Source of the DNA: Hamadaea sp.
Lineage (GTDB): Bacteria > Actinomycetota > Actinomycetes > Mycobacteriales > Micromonosporaceae
Assembly: GCF_013362815.1 (NCBI RefSeq)
Contig: NZ_JABFVK010000015.1
Coordinates: 248,001-312,000, forward strand
DNA: 64,000 nucleotides
Direction of reading: 5' to 3'
Shown piece after piece: positions 1 to 10,300 of the stretch; position 1 is the stretch's first letter; each line of letters starts with the position of its first letter. The notes below the pieces were generated by a model, which saw only the letters and a program-made list of their open reading frames with translations, was not told the DNA's origin and ran no database searches. The position numbers and the translations under genes were made by a program.

Positions 1-335
1 CGATCCGTATCGACATCTCTTGACTGATTTCGCTCTATCTTCGCCTGCCAGAACTGGTCGTTGTTCTTCGGCCAGGTGGCGTGCCGAGGGCAACCGTGCC
101 AGAAGCACCCATCGACGAAAACAGCCACCCTGGCCTTCGAGAAAACGATGTCGGCTTCTCTGCGGAGCTCGGGCAAGGGGCGCCGATGTACGCGAAATCT
201 CATCCCGATCCGGTGAAGCTCGCGACGCAGCGCGACCTCAATTTCGGTGTTCCGCGAACGCTGGCGGCTCATCCTTGATCGGATTGCATCGGTAGTCGGC
301 AAGCGCTCCGAGGTCGCGGCGCGGCTTCGAGTCAT
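1..335 (-). CDS. vsr: Very short patch repair (Vsr) endonuclease, partial (3' end off window)
   Basis: Reading the minus strand from ATG at 335 to the window edge gives an open frame with the Vsr core: an Asp in READIVF, then FVDGCFWHGC, a CPRHATWPK segment and FWxxKIERNxxRD. In Vsr enzymes these hold the catalytic Asp, zinc-binding Cys/His and Mg-binding residues. The family nicks DNA 5' of the T in T:G mismatches that arise by deamination of 5-methylcytosine, so vsr genes travel with C5 methyltransferases; one lies at the other end of this island. The C-terminus is missing because it runs past base 1. ATG 335 gives about 21 residues before the conserved MSRQRSRNTE segment; ATG 272 is an alternative. 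It lies 104 bp downstream of the DrmB-like gene and probably shares its transcript. Confidence 0.9.
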   Translation of the reverse strand, partial: MTRSRAATSERLPTTDAIRSRMSRQRSRNTEIEVALRRELHRIGMRFRVHRRPLPELRREADIVFSKARVAVFVDGCFWHGCPRHATWPKNNDQFWQAKIERNQSRDVDTD

Positions 336-439
336 CGATGCGGTCCCTTCGGTCCGATTTGCGAATCATACTCCCGTCGGGGGCCTAGCTCTGCCGCAGT
401 GTCACCGGGTGGAGCCTCGTCGTCTCCGCTCGATAGCTC

Positions 440-2263
440 TTACTCGTCAGCGAAGCTACCGCTGAAGAAGCCAAGATCGCCGACGACCATCGCTCGATCG
501 AGCAACGTGTTGTTGCGCTCGCAGCTCGTCTCCGGGAGTAGGACGCAGGCATGACAGGCGGCGAGGTTGAGATTGTCCGTACCGCTCGAACGGGCCTCCA
601 TGCACAGCGGATCGTTGGAGCACCACTCGGCTCGTTCGAGCGCTGACCGCAGCGACTGGGCGAGGCGTTCAGGTTCTCCCTGAGCGACGAGGCCGCCGAG
701 GCTGCCGGCGGAGTCGCTCGTCGCCGTGTAGATCAACAATCCGGCCATCTCGTTGTCGACGTACAGGCGCTCACGCAAAGCCGAGGCAGGGTAACCGCCG
801 TCGAGGCTCCACTCATTTATCAGAATGTGTGCGAGCGTGTGCAGCAGAAGAAATCTCGGCGTCACAGGAGATTGGACCAGCCGGTCATCCTGACCTGTCG
901 TACGCTCGCGCAGCAACCGGAGATGGTTATCACGAATCTGACTGCTGCGTTGCAGAACGGCAGACTGAGAACACCAGAGACGTAGCAGGTCAGTATCGAG
1001 ACGAAGGAATACTCCTTCTCCACTTACCTCTACGGCCGGGAGCCAGTCGATCGAGTCGTCGACTTTGAGTGGAGCTTGACGCTGTCCATGATCCTCTTCA
1101 AGAGGCGTTGCTCCGCGAACGAACGCGGCAAGCGCGCGGACTTCTCGCAGACGCTTGACCAGCATTACGCTCACGACCCCTTGCGTCCTCAGCACTGCAT
1201 TGTCGCTACCGGCGGGCTCGCATACGAATGTTTGATCCATCAATTGTGGATCCTCAGGATTGCCTTCCGTAAGACTCCTGTATTCCTGACGCCGGATCTC
1301 GGCGAAGGGAGGTGCCAAGGCTGAAGCTGGTATGGCAGCGGCTGACTCCTGAAGATGACGGACAACAGATAAGACTTTTTCTATTGTTGTCCCACGGAGC
1401 TTCGCTGGCCAATGCTGGAAGAACCAGCGGATGTTCTCCTCCGACGCCTCCCCAAGGTGGTTGTCCTCAATCAGCCGGTTGATGCCCTCGCTCCAGGGCG
1501 GGATTGTCAGGGCGCTGTGAACAACGGGGTGCCAGACCGATGACGATCCGCGCTGCATTACTCGAGGGAGCCGACTGCATATAACCTGGGTTGCACCATT
1601 CAGCCAAGGACTCCGGCCTTCACATTGGATCCTCAGGTCGCGCAACACCTGAGCGCGAAACGCGCCCTCCATCGAGACTTCGGGAACGCCGCAGCTGCAT
1701 CTGACGACTATCGAGCGTAGTGAAGCAGTACTCCCATCGGAGTGAAGCGAGAGCTTTCCTCCGCAATGCCCTCCGGCGTGTTGATTGCCGCGATGTACCC
1801 ATTTCCAGTAAGGAAAGTCGTCAAGATGGCCATGATCGCAAGCGAGGACGAAACGTGATGTGACAAGATCCACTTCGCACTCACCACATTGCGCTCCCCC
1901 TCGGGAGGAGTTGAACCTGCGGAATGGCTGCAGTGTCCGGCATTTCGGGCAGGAGTAGTAATCGGGGAATCGCCGCACGCGGACCCCGTCGGCCCCCGGT
2001 GTCGACTCGGGCGTAGGCGGCAACCGGAAGGAATTGACGTCAAGTGCCGCCGCCAGTCGATGTTCGCGAATAACCTGCGCGTCGGCGATGTTCCATGAAT
2101 CGATGCCTGTGACGATGAACGATTCGTTGTCGATCGCGATCATAGATCCGACGCCATACGTTGTGATCAGCTGTGAGCGCCGAACCGCCCCCACATTTCG
2201 AGGCCCGATCTGCAGAGGCGCTCCGGAGGCTCGGCGTCGGCGAGGACCGGCAGGAGAAGTCAT
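440..2263 (-). CDS. DrmB-like DUF1998 zinc protein (DISARM-type)
   Basis: The 607-residue protein has the hallmarks of DrmB, the DUF1998 subunit that partners the DrmA helicase in DISARM phage defence. Near the N-terminus is VRRSQLITTYGVGS. A CPKC/CGEC cysteine set (about 105-129) follows, then ACDHGHLDDFPYW (141-153), as usual for this family. The last 110 residues carry the DUF1998 signature: LHTLAHILINEW, then CSNDPLC, NLAACHACVLLPETSC and LLDR, four or more cysteines likely to bind zinc. ATG 2263 is chosen because it sits one base after the stop of the DrmA-like gene (TGAaATG) behind a GGGGAG ribosome site; an upstream ATG at 2317 would overlap that gene by 53 bp. DUF1998 proteins also occur beside YprA-type helicases outside DISARM, so the exact system is inferred. 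Confidence 0.85.
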   Translation of the reverse strand: MTSPAGPRRRRASGAPLQIGPRNVGAVRRSQLITTYGVGSMIAIDNESFIVTGIDSWNIADAQVIREHRLAAALDVNSFRLPPTPESTPGADGVRVRRFPDYYSCPKCRTLQPFRRFNSSRGGAQCGECEVDLVTSRFVLACDHGHLDDFPYWKWVHRGNQHAGGHCGGKLSLHSDGSTASLRSIVVRCSCGVPEVSMEGAFRAQVLRDLRIQCEGRSPWLNGATQVICSRLPRVMQRGSSSVWHPVVHSALTIPPWSEGINRLIEDNHLGEASEENIRWFFQHWPAKLRGTTIEKVLSVVRHLQESAAAIPASALAPPFAEIRRQEYRSLTEGNPEDPQLMDQTFVCEPAGSDNAVLRTQGVVSVMLVKRLREVRALAAFVRGATPLEEDHGQRQAPLKVDDSIDWLPAVEVSGEGVFLRLDTDLLRLWCSQSAVLQRSSQIRDNHLRLLRERTTGQDDRLVQSPVTPRFLLLHTLAHILINEWSLDGGYPASALRERLYVDNEMAGLLIYTATSDSAGSLGGLVAQGEPERLAQSLRSALERAEWCSNDPLCMEARSSGTDNLNLAACHACVLLPETSCERNNTLLDRAMVVGDLGFFSGSFADE

Positions 2264-2264
2264 T

Positions 2265-5200
2265 TCAGCGCTCCCCGCGTGTGTTGTCGAGAAAAAGAGG
2301 CGATTCGGCATCGACATCGCGCAGGCTCCACAAGGTTGGCCAGCCGCGAGAGGGGTTGTCGGGTTCGTTGTACGTGCCTAGAAGCGATCGTCTGCTCCCT
2401 GGAGTTGCCTCGTATACAAGGCCGGGAGTCTCAGCTGCGAATTGCCACCAGTCCACGAAGTCATCGAATTGTTCGGCTGTCGAGGTTGCCTCAGCCGGAG
2501 ATGTCGCCTCGACGCGGCTCAATATGAGCTGGCGAATCGTGGAGTTGATCTCGTCCACAAAGTCATCGACAGATCCTGCAGCTGCGTTGTCCGCAGCTCG
2601 AGGAATCATCAGTCGAGTCAGTGCGACGATCACCGCATGGAGCCCGCGGTCGCGTGCCCGTGCGGAGAACGGTGTAACGCTCGTCGACTCGACAGAGCGG
2701 TAGAGGGCCGAGTGGAATCCAGGAAACTCCTCATAGTGTGAGCGATCGCGGGAGCGTGCAGAGTTGAGCATGACTGCAATGAGCCCTGGGTGCTGCCGGC
2801 CGACTCGGCTCGTTGCCTGGATATATTCGGCGGTGGTCTGCGGTTGGCCCATCACCGCCATAAGCCCGAGCCGATTGATGTCGACACCGACCGACATCAT
2901 GTTTGTCGCAAGAAGGATATCCAGTGCGTCGTCATGACCCAGTCGGTACTTCAGCTGTTTGAGGTAGCTTGGGATCGCCATCGAGTCGGCTCGGCTACTC
3001 AATTCGATCACGGCGTCGGCTCTGCGCTTCGGCTGACCATCGCGGCCCGCCAGCAACTCAAGTCTCCCCTGGACGTCGTCGCGGACCTGGAGATCGGCGG
3101 CGGACAGCAGGCGGAGGCTATTGAAGTAGCCCACTAGCGTCCAATACGCATCCTTGACAGACTCATCCGCGTGGGACCGATCCACGGCGTGCAGGAGCGC
3201 AGCGTAGGTCCTCACCATGAGTGTCGCCTGACTTGTGGCAGGCGCGAGCAACCCTACGTAACGACGTGAGGCCTTCACCACGGCTGGCGCTTCGACAGCG
3301 AACCATGAGTCCCTGGCGTCGAGGCCAGCGGGAGGAAACTGCCGAACCCTGCGATCGAAAAGCGCGCCGATCTGATCTGCTGCACGACGAATGGTTGCCG
3401 TAGATGCGACAATTTTCGGACGCTCTGCGAGTTCGTCGATCGCTGTCTCATATAGACCAGTTAGGGTACCCAATGGCCCGGAGATCAGGTGTAGTTCGTC
3501 CTGGACGATGAGTTCCGGAGGCTTGACGTCCTCGTCGAAGTCCATGTTGAACAGCCGCGATGTCTCCGCTCGCCACGGCATAAGTGCGAACTTGTCCACT
3601 GTCGCTACTACGACCGACGGATGGGCGTCGTACACCGCTTCATCGATCAGATGAACCGGGAGTCCGGAGCCCTGGCTGAACATGCAGTCCAGGTTCGGGC
3701 ATCGGATGATCATGCGCTTCGCCTGCCGCTGGATCTGATAGTCATCCACGGTAAGGTCTTCACCACACCATGAGCATTTTTCCAACTGCATTGGGTTCTC
3801 GCTGCTGTTCGGCAGGCTCGTCCGTGACCGCCGACGCAGCTGGAGCTGTTCCTCAGCGCGCTCGAGTGTGTTGGGCGTCGAGGATCGTCCTACCCACATG
3901 CCGATCGAGACTGGCGTCGGTCCCAGCTGCGTCATGAGCTCTCTGCGCATCGATTCCATCGCGCAAATCAAGATCGAGGCGCGCTCGAACTGCTGGAGTG
4001 TGAGCAACCGCAGGGTGTAGCGCATGAGGACAGTCACACCCTGGCCATCGAGTCCATCCCGGAGACGGCGGTAGAAGATCGTGAAGGCGATCAGGCCGAG
4101 GTATGCCTCTGTTTTGCCACCGCCCGTCGGGAACCACAGAAGATCGGCGACGCCACGGTCCGAATGTCCGTCGTCGACGAGGCCTTCCAGACACTGCAAG
4201 AAGAATCCGATCTGAAACGGACGCCAGCGTACTTGGTCGGGATCAGGTTTTCCCTCCCTCTTGCCCTCGATCCACTTCGCCCGGGCGTGCTGAATTGCCA
4301 TGGCCTGATTGGCCAATTGGAAGGCCTCGAATACTGCGGAACGATCTGGATCAGCCAGGATCGCGACCCCGCGTCGCATACGGTTCAGTGCTTCAAGGCA
4401 CAGCTCGATCTGTACACGAGCGATGCGAACGAACTGCTCTTCGACAGGTTCTTCGATCTCCTTCTCACGTGCCCTGATCCAGTCTTCGTATCCGCTCAGG
4501 AAGCTGTTGAACGCCTGGACGACCTGGCCGCGTTCTGATTTGCCCAGCCAGGACATGTCCAGGGCCGGCCCGTCGATCGCTGCGTTGGAGTCCGTCAGCA
4601 GTACCTCATATGTCGGAACGAACTCGGTACGAATCGAGGCCACCGCGGCCCGAGTGGCCAGCGAAGCCTGGATCGGTGGTGGCGACCAGTCGTAGGCGAC
4701 CGAACACCCGTGCCCCGTCCCGAAGCGCGGTGCGTGACGATACAACAACATGCTCAGCGCAGTCTCGTCGTCGATCGATCCTGCACCGCGCATTCGCTCC
4801 ACGAATGGCCGGGTGCCCTCGTCACCGTAGATCACGAGCTCGCACTGAAAAAAGCAGAACGCGTCCTGTAGATCGAACTCCTGAGTCTGGAACGTGTTGA
4901 TCAGGGTGACCGTGGCGGTGAGAACCCCGCTTGGATCCGCAGTGCGGATGAGCGTTCGGAGCTCCAGTCCTTCCCAAACCTGGAAGCGCTGACCCACGTC
5001 GCCGTCTAGTTCAACGCGTACGGGTCCGCATTCGATCGGCTTCCGACGCCATTGCTCGCGCTGCTGTTCAGTGCTACGCGCGTCGCTGCGATGAGCTTCG
5101 ATCGCAACACCTTGTTGGTCCTGCGGCACATACGCCGCAGCGCGCACCTTCACGTAAAGCACGCGGGTCACCGACGTGTCGACACTAAAGGTGAGTCCGA

Positions 5201-5474
5201 TCGAAGACGGCTTGCGCCGGTTCGCCAGCACCACGCCAGCGTCCGCCGGCTCCTCGTCGGGATCGCCCCTGACGAGATCGGGAGCACCTTCGGCATCCTC
5301 CGAGCTCCAGGGCAAGTGTGTCTGGGGAAACAGGACGCCGACTGGGTAGGCAGTCACCGGAGCGTCCGTCACGAGCACCTCATCAGGACCTCCGAGCGGC
5401 CCAACGAGGTCGGATCGAAGGGCAGCGTACAACCCGTCGCGAAGTTCGTAGTGCGCATCAAAGGGCTGTCTCAC
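2265..5474 (-). CDS. DrmA-like SF2 DNA helicase
   Basis: A 1069-residue SF2 helicase of the DrmA/YprA type. Seen in order: a long N-terminal region, Walker A FPTGGGKT (about 446-453), motif II DELH within VQDELHLISGPLGT (about 656), motif III-like STAT, then ATNMMSVGVDINRLG and QATSRVGR (motifs V and VI, about 855-890). The phrase DELHLISGPLGT is typical of DISARM DrmA. In DISARM, DrmA and DrmB form a DNA-bound core that blocks incoming phage DNA. GTG 5474 starts four bases after the upstream UvrD-type gene stops; a GGAAGGA lies about ten bases before it. The DrmB-like gene follows with one base between, so the pair is coupled. No PLD nuclease (DrmC) gene is visible nearby. Confidence 0.87.
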   Translation of the reverse strand: MRQPFDAHYELRDGLYAALRSDLVGPLGGPDEVLVTDAPVTAYPVGVLFPQTHLPWSSEDAEGAPDLVRGDPDEEPADAGVVLANRRKPSSIGLTFSVDTSVTRVLYVKVRAAAYVPQDQQGVAIEAHRSDARSTEQQREQWRRKPIECGPVRVELDGDVGQRFQVWEGLELRTLIRTADPSGVLTATVTLINTFQTQEFDLQDAFCFFQCELVIYGDEGTRPFVERMRGAGSIDDETALSMLLYRHAPRFGTGHGCSVAYDWSPPPIQASLATRAAVASIRTEFVPTYEVLLTDSNAAIDGPALDMSWLGKSERGQVVQAFNSFLSGYEDWIRAREKEIEEPVEEQFVRIARVQIELCLEALNRMRRGVAILADPDRSAVFEAFQLANQAMAIQHARAKWIEGKREGKPDPDQVRWRPFQIGFFLQCLEGLVDDGHSDRGVADLLWFPTGGGKTEAYLGLIAFTIFYRRLRDGLDGQGVTVLMRYTLRLLTLQQFERASILICAMESMRRELMTQLGPTPVSIGMWVGRSSTPNTLERAEEQLQLRRRSRTSLPNSSENPMQLEKCSWCGEDLTVDDYQIQRQAKRMIIRCPNLDCMFSQGSGLPVHLIDEAVYDAHPSVVVATVDKFALMPWRAETSRLFNMDFDEDVKPPELIVQDELHLISGPLGTLTGLYETAIDELAERPKIVASTATIRRAADQIGALFDRRVRQFPPAGLDARDSWFAVEAPAVVKASRRYVGLLAPATSQATLMVRTYAALLHAVDRSHADESVKDAYWTLVGYFNSLRLLSAADLQVRDDVQGRLELLAGRDGQPKRRADAVIELSSRADSMAIPSYLKQLKYRLGHDDALDILLATNMMSVGVDINRLGLMAVMGQPQTTAEYIQATSRVGRQHPGLIAVMLNSARSRDRSHYEEFPGFHSALYRSVESTSVTPFSARARDRGLHAVIVALTRLMIPRAADNAAAGSVDDFVDEINSTIRQLILSRVEATSPAEATSTAEQFDDFVDWWQFAAETPGLVYEATPGSRRSLLGTYNEPDNPSRGWPTLWSLRDVDAESPLFLDNTRGER

Positions 5475-5478
5475 GAAC

Positions 5479-7377
5479 TCACTGTCCTTCCAAGACGAGC
5501 GTCGAATGGTTCCATTCGAAGCGGCCCAGGCCGCATAGACTCGGCGCCAGCCACACACCACGGTCGTTGAGGCAACTGCTGCGGGTGATCGCTGCGTCGC
5601 CTATGACGGTTTGCACAGCGTCGATCCACAACCCGGTGATGCGGTCCGGCCAGGATCGGATCTCCCATGTCGTACTGATCTTTAAGACTCGCCATAGATC
5701 CTGACGAAACTCTGGCGACCCCTCGCCGATCAGCTGACCGGAGTGGTAAATCCCGTACGGCGGCGACTCGGCTGGCGAAAGTGGAAGGTCATGTAGTCGG
5801 ACAAGTTCGACTCGATCTCCCGGGCGAACTTGTGCCGCGAGGTGACTCTGGAGCCGAGCGGGGGTGTCGGATTGCGTCTTCGCGCCAGCCGGAGCATCAG
5901 AAGCTACGTCAAGCTCGGTGGCCTCGATGCCCAGCCGTTGCCAGCGTTCGCGCCCTGCGACGTACCAGCGTCCGCGTCGTGAGAGGCGACGCATCATCCA
6001 GGTCTGTGGCCGATCAATCCGGTATAGCTCATCTCGTGGCCTTGTCATGGCGACGTATAGCGCACGTGCCTCGGCACAAGGATCGAGTTCCTCCTCTCGC
6101 CGTTCGGACAGCGCTTCCGGCTCGGTGACGATTACCCGGTCGAACTCCAAACCCTTTGCACGGTGGACGGTCGATATCAGGAGCGTTTGCGGCGGCGCGG
6201 CTGTCAGCTCTCCCGGCAGCCGGCGCTCGCCGATCGCCCTTGACAGCCGCACCAGGTCGAGCTGGCCTCGTCGGTCACCAGCAACGCGACGCAGTGACCG
6301 CCACATTCGCACGGGTTCCATCTCGGCTGGTAGCTCGAGCGTCATCGCCAGGTCGAGGAAGTGATCTTCTGTGAGGTAGGTTGCCTCAGTCGCAAGTAGC
6401 AGCGTGTACAACCAGGACGGACTCCGTCGTGATCGCGACGATCGCTGGATTCCATGCGGAACTCCCGCCTGCCGGAGCAGCTCCGAGAGTCGAAGCACGT
6501 CGCCATTGGTCCGACAGAGGATTGCCGCACTGCCATCGAACTCCCGCATTGAGTCCCGTACGAACTCATCATCTATATTGCCGAAGGCTGGCATCTTCTG
6601 CAGTACAAGGCGCAGTTCCTCATAGATCGCGGCTGCCCGTTCCTCAGCTGCCGTTCGCGATCGAATAGCCGACAGCGCTCCGACTCGGCTGCCGAACGTC
6701 AGAGCAGCACCTGCCTCGTTGGTCCGGGCACGGAAATTGTCATCCAGCGTTACCTCGATGATCTCATCGACGAACCAATTACGTACCCACGTGAGGAAGC
6801 GGCCCGCCTCAAGGTGCCGGTCATCGGAATCGACGATGGAGAAGCCATAGACAAACTGCGCCACATCGCCTACGACGGTGAACCCGCATTGTGGAGGGAA
6901 CCGTTCGAGTAGGGTCTCCATCATTTCGCGCCGGACACCGACCAAATCCTGCACTTCATCGATGATGACGTGTAGCGGGAAACCCTGTTCAGTGGTCTCG
7001 ACTCCGCCACCAGCGATAACTGTCGTCGCCATTTCGATCCGCAGGTCGTAGTCGGTGCCCTCCAGGTTCTGATTGCTCTGAAGCAGGAGAGCATTCGCCC
7101 AGGCATCAAACGTCGTCGCCCGTACGTTCCTGGCGGGGCCACCGTGTCGATCCAGACGCTCACGCAAAGCTCGAACAGCAGCGTCCGAAAAAGTGAGAAC
7201 GAGAATCTCGCCGCCCGTCAGATCCTCCTGGTCCACCAGGTGCCCGAGACGGTGCACGAGCGTGGTCGTCTTCCCTGCTCCCGCTCCAGCAGTCACCAGA
7301 ACTCGGGCATCCGCAGGCTGCTCGACGACAAGCCGTTGTTGCGTCGTCAGACTGATGCCACCATCGATCTCAGTCAC
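5479..7377 (-). CDS. UvrD/Rep-type SF1A DNA helicase
   Basis: A 632-residue SF1A helicase. All core motifs are visible: Q-motif-like LTTQQRLVV (10-18), Walker A GAGAGKTTT (31-39), Walker B DEVQDL (140-145), motif III GDVAQFVYGF, motif V VHRAKGLEFDRVIV and motif VI ALYVAMTRPRDEL. The protein ends about 150 residues after motif VI and shows no RecB-type nuclease residues, so I read it as a helicase only. GTG 7377 overlaps the upstream stop as GTGACTGA and has GGAGGG seven bases before it, so it is translationally coupled to the giant ATPase-helicase gene. UvrD-type helicases are not a standard DISARM component; the tight coupling on both sides argues that this one belongs to the island's system. 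Confidence 0.9.
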   Translation of the reverse strand: MTEIDGGISLTTQQRLVVEQPADARVLVTAGAGAGKTTTLVHRLGHLVDQEDLTGGEILVLTFSDAAVRALRERLDRHGGPARNVRATTFDAWANALLLQSNQNLEGTDYDLRIEMATTVIAGGGVETTEQGFPLHVIIDEVQDLVGVRREMMETLLERFPPQCGFTVVGDVAQFVYGFSIVDSDDRHLEAGRFLTWVRNWFVDEIIEVTLDDNFRARTNEAGAALTFGSRVGALSAIRSRTAAEERAAAIYEELRLVLQKMPAFGNIDDEFVRDSMREFDGSAAILCRTNGDVLRLSELLRQAGVPHGIQRSSRSRRSPSWLYTLLLATEATYLTEDHFLDLAMTLELPAEMEPVRMWRSLRRVAGDRRGQLDLVRLSRAIGERRLPGELTAAPPQTLLISTVHRAKGLEFDRVIVTEPEALSERREEELDPCAEARALYVAMTRPRDELYRIDRPQTWMMRRLSRRGRWYVAGRERWQRLGIEATELDVASDAPAGAKTQSDTPARLQSHLAAQVRPGDRVELVRLHDLPLSPAESPPYGIYHSGQLIGEGSPEFRQDLWRVLKISTTWEIRSWPDRITGLWIDAVQTVIGDAAITRSSCLNDRGVWLAPSLCGLGRFEWNHSTLVLEGQ

Positions 7378-10300
7378 GCGCGCCCTCCATCCACAGCTTC
7401 TCGAGATCCTTGAACGCCAGGCCGTCGCGGAAATTGGCGATGTTGTCTCGCACATCGAGGATTAGGCATTGCGGTTTGCCGCCATTACGAGTCCCGCGAA
7501 GACCGCGTCCGATCATCTGCTGGTAGTTCACCGCACTGAACACAGGTCGGGCGATAACTACAGCGCGAGTCGCCGGAGCATCGAATCCTTGCGAGAGGAC
7601 ACCGTAGTTTGTGATGACTCGGATCCGATTGGCTCGGAACGCGTCGATGCTCTGGCGACGCTCCGGGATCGATGTGGCCGAGTCGATGGCCATCGAACGA
7701 ATGCCGCGGTCATTGAGCTTGGCCGCGAGGAACTTCGCATGCTGCACTGAAGCTGCGAACACCAGAATCGGCCACTCGGACGGCAGAGCTGCGATCTCTT
7801 CGACCAGCAACCTGTTCCGGCTTTCGTCCTCACCGAGCCGTTGTTCGGCTGTCTTTGGGAGGAAGCCGCTGAACACGTCGACCATCGCCAGCTCGTCCTG
7901 ATTCAGCAAGAAATCTGCACCGATAAGCTCGCGATGCTCGACTCGCGCCAGTACACCGAGATCCTGGAGATGGGCTGTCGGGTCCTTGGGGAAGATCCCC
8001 TGGTCAAGGCGACGGTCTCCGAACCGCTGAACCAGACGCCGGGTCTCGTCGGCATCATTGCGATAAGGCGTGGCGGTCAGACCCACCAGATGTCGTTCGG
8101 TCGTGCGATGGGTCAGTCCGAGGTACTCGAGAATCCTCGTGTACTCCGGCGTTATGGCAGAGTGCGCCTCATCGACAAGGACGAGTGACGGCTCACGGAG
8201 CCAGGCGTACTCTTCAGTTCCGAGGCATCGATCTAGCTTCGCGTCGGTAGCTACGACGAGGTGGGGGCGACCATCCACTGGCGTGGCCGAGTTGGTATGC
8301 CACAGCCGGTCGATAACGAGCCGGTCATCAGGCCCGACCTTGTTCCAGACAAACTTCCAAGACTGAACAGCCTGCTCGCACAATTCATGCGTCTGCGCAA
8401 TCCAGAGAATCGGGCCTGATGGCGTACCCGACTCTCGCACCCAGCGAATGACACCCTCCGCGGCAATGCGTGTCTTGCCGGCTGCGGTCGGCAGGCTGAG
8501 CATTGCGCGCTGGGGGGTTTGCTGGGCAAGCAGCCGCGTGAGCCGTGCCGCGATTTCCTCCTGGTAGTCGTGCAATGCGGGGAAGTCGATGGGCCCCTCA
8601 ATGTGCTCACGCATCGGAGGCGTTGGGATCCGCAGACCAGCGAACTCCTCGGGGAGCCCCAACTCGGCTACGAATCGCAGGGCGGCCGAGCCACCGTCGA
8701 AATGCGCCGGAGTGCCTATGAGCGCCCTATTTGCGATGTCCTTCGCATGTGCGCGAAGGACGCCGTCACCGTGCGCACCGTAGGCCAATTGCGCGAGCCT
8801 CCGATGGTCAGGCTGGAGGCCGGTCTCGCCGGCTTCACTGTCGACCAGGCCACTGGGCAGCCCCATCCGCAAACTGGTTTCGTCGATGAGTAGGGCAAGT
8901 TTGGCCGGGATGTCATCAGCCTGCCGGATTGCTTCCTTGCGCTCCCGGGCGGCCAGCTCCTCCTGCTGCCGTCGGCCAGCGTCGATGACAGCGCGGCACC
9001 CCGCAGGACCCAAGCCCCACCCGAAGAATCTATCGGCAGTGACAAGCAGCTCGTCGGGCGAAATCTCATCCGGTACGAGGAGTATGTCCTGCTGACGGTA
9101 GGAGTCGAGCGGCCGAGTGCGGGTTCCTTGTGGAGTCCGGATGATCTCTTCGAGTTCGCTGCAGGGCTGAAAGCACAGGTCCGCAACACGTGAGCCGAGA
9201 CGCTGACGAAGCGCGGGGAACTCGTCAGTCAGTGCCGCCGGGGGGCCGATGGCCACTGAACGGACGCGCTTCTCGATGACGTCTACGACACGACGCATTC
9301 CCCACTCGCGGATCATATACTCGGCTTCTTCAATGTCCTGGGGGGAATCCACCAGCAAAGCCGGGTGGCCCTCCCGAACCAGCTCGGCATACTCGCCCGA
9401 GGTGAGCGCCACAGCAACGTCGCGGTCGGGACGCATCTCCCATCGGTCGCCGACGCGGCATCGCACCGTCGGTTCCTCGTTGAGCAAGTCGAGAGCGAGC
9501 CGGATCAACATTGCGTAGTTGCGACCCACGACAGCGTCGTCGGTGCTCATCCTTGTCGAGGCAAGCAGGGACGTCCAGCTCTCCTCAGGAACATCCTCGA
9601 GTCGCGTCGGCATGTCCAGCTTTCGGGCGACCTCTGAGTCGATCTCAGCGACCTTGAGAATGGATCGATGCTCCATCAGCTGCGGCCCGACGGCCTCGTC
9701 GATAGGCACGATTCCTTGTGACGTCCGCACTGTCCCGATGCGTGAAATGATCCATTTGAACGGGGACGGGACCGCGGTGCGAGTGGACACCTTCTCCCCA
9801 ATCTGCCGAGACCAGCTGGCAATTACTCCGTCGCTCGGTACGGCGGCGAGAAACGCAGCCTTGCCCTCGGCAGACAACTTCTCGTAAACATGCATTGGGC
9901 CTGCAACCGGCTGGCCAATCAATTTCACAGTCTGGAGCTGAATCCGCTTCTCTGTTGGCCCAAGTTCCAGGCAGTAGGCTTCGTGCATCGCCTTGTGATA
10001 TTCCTCGAACCAGGCTTCCCCTTCGGGACGAAAACCCAGTGTCGGAGCATCCGACATACCGAGGCTGCGCAGGAGTGCAAGGTCGTCTGCGTGATAGGTG
10101 ACGTCGACGGTGCAACCGGCGTCCCGTGAGCCGTCGTGAGGTGTCACTCGGCCAGGTAGCAGGCAGTCTCGAAGTGTTCGGAACAGACCATCCACGGTCT
10201 TCACTCGAAGAGTCATGGGGATACTGGTGACTCGGTCGCGGATCGCCGGCAGCTGTTCCCTACCGCCAGCGGTGCGCAGCAACTCCCAGAAGCGAGCCCA

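Noticed and set aside
5479-7377. DrmD or DrmE of DISARM as the identity of the UvrD-type gene
   Set aside because: DrmD is an SNF2-type SF2 helicase; this protein has clear SF1A motifs, and I have no sequence evidence tying it to DrmE.
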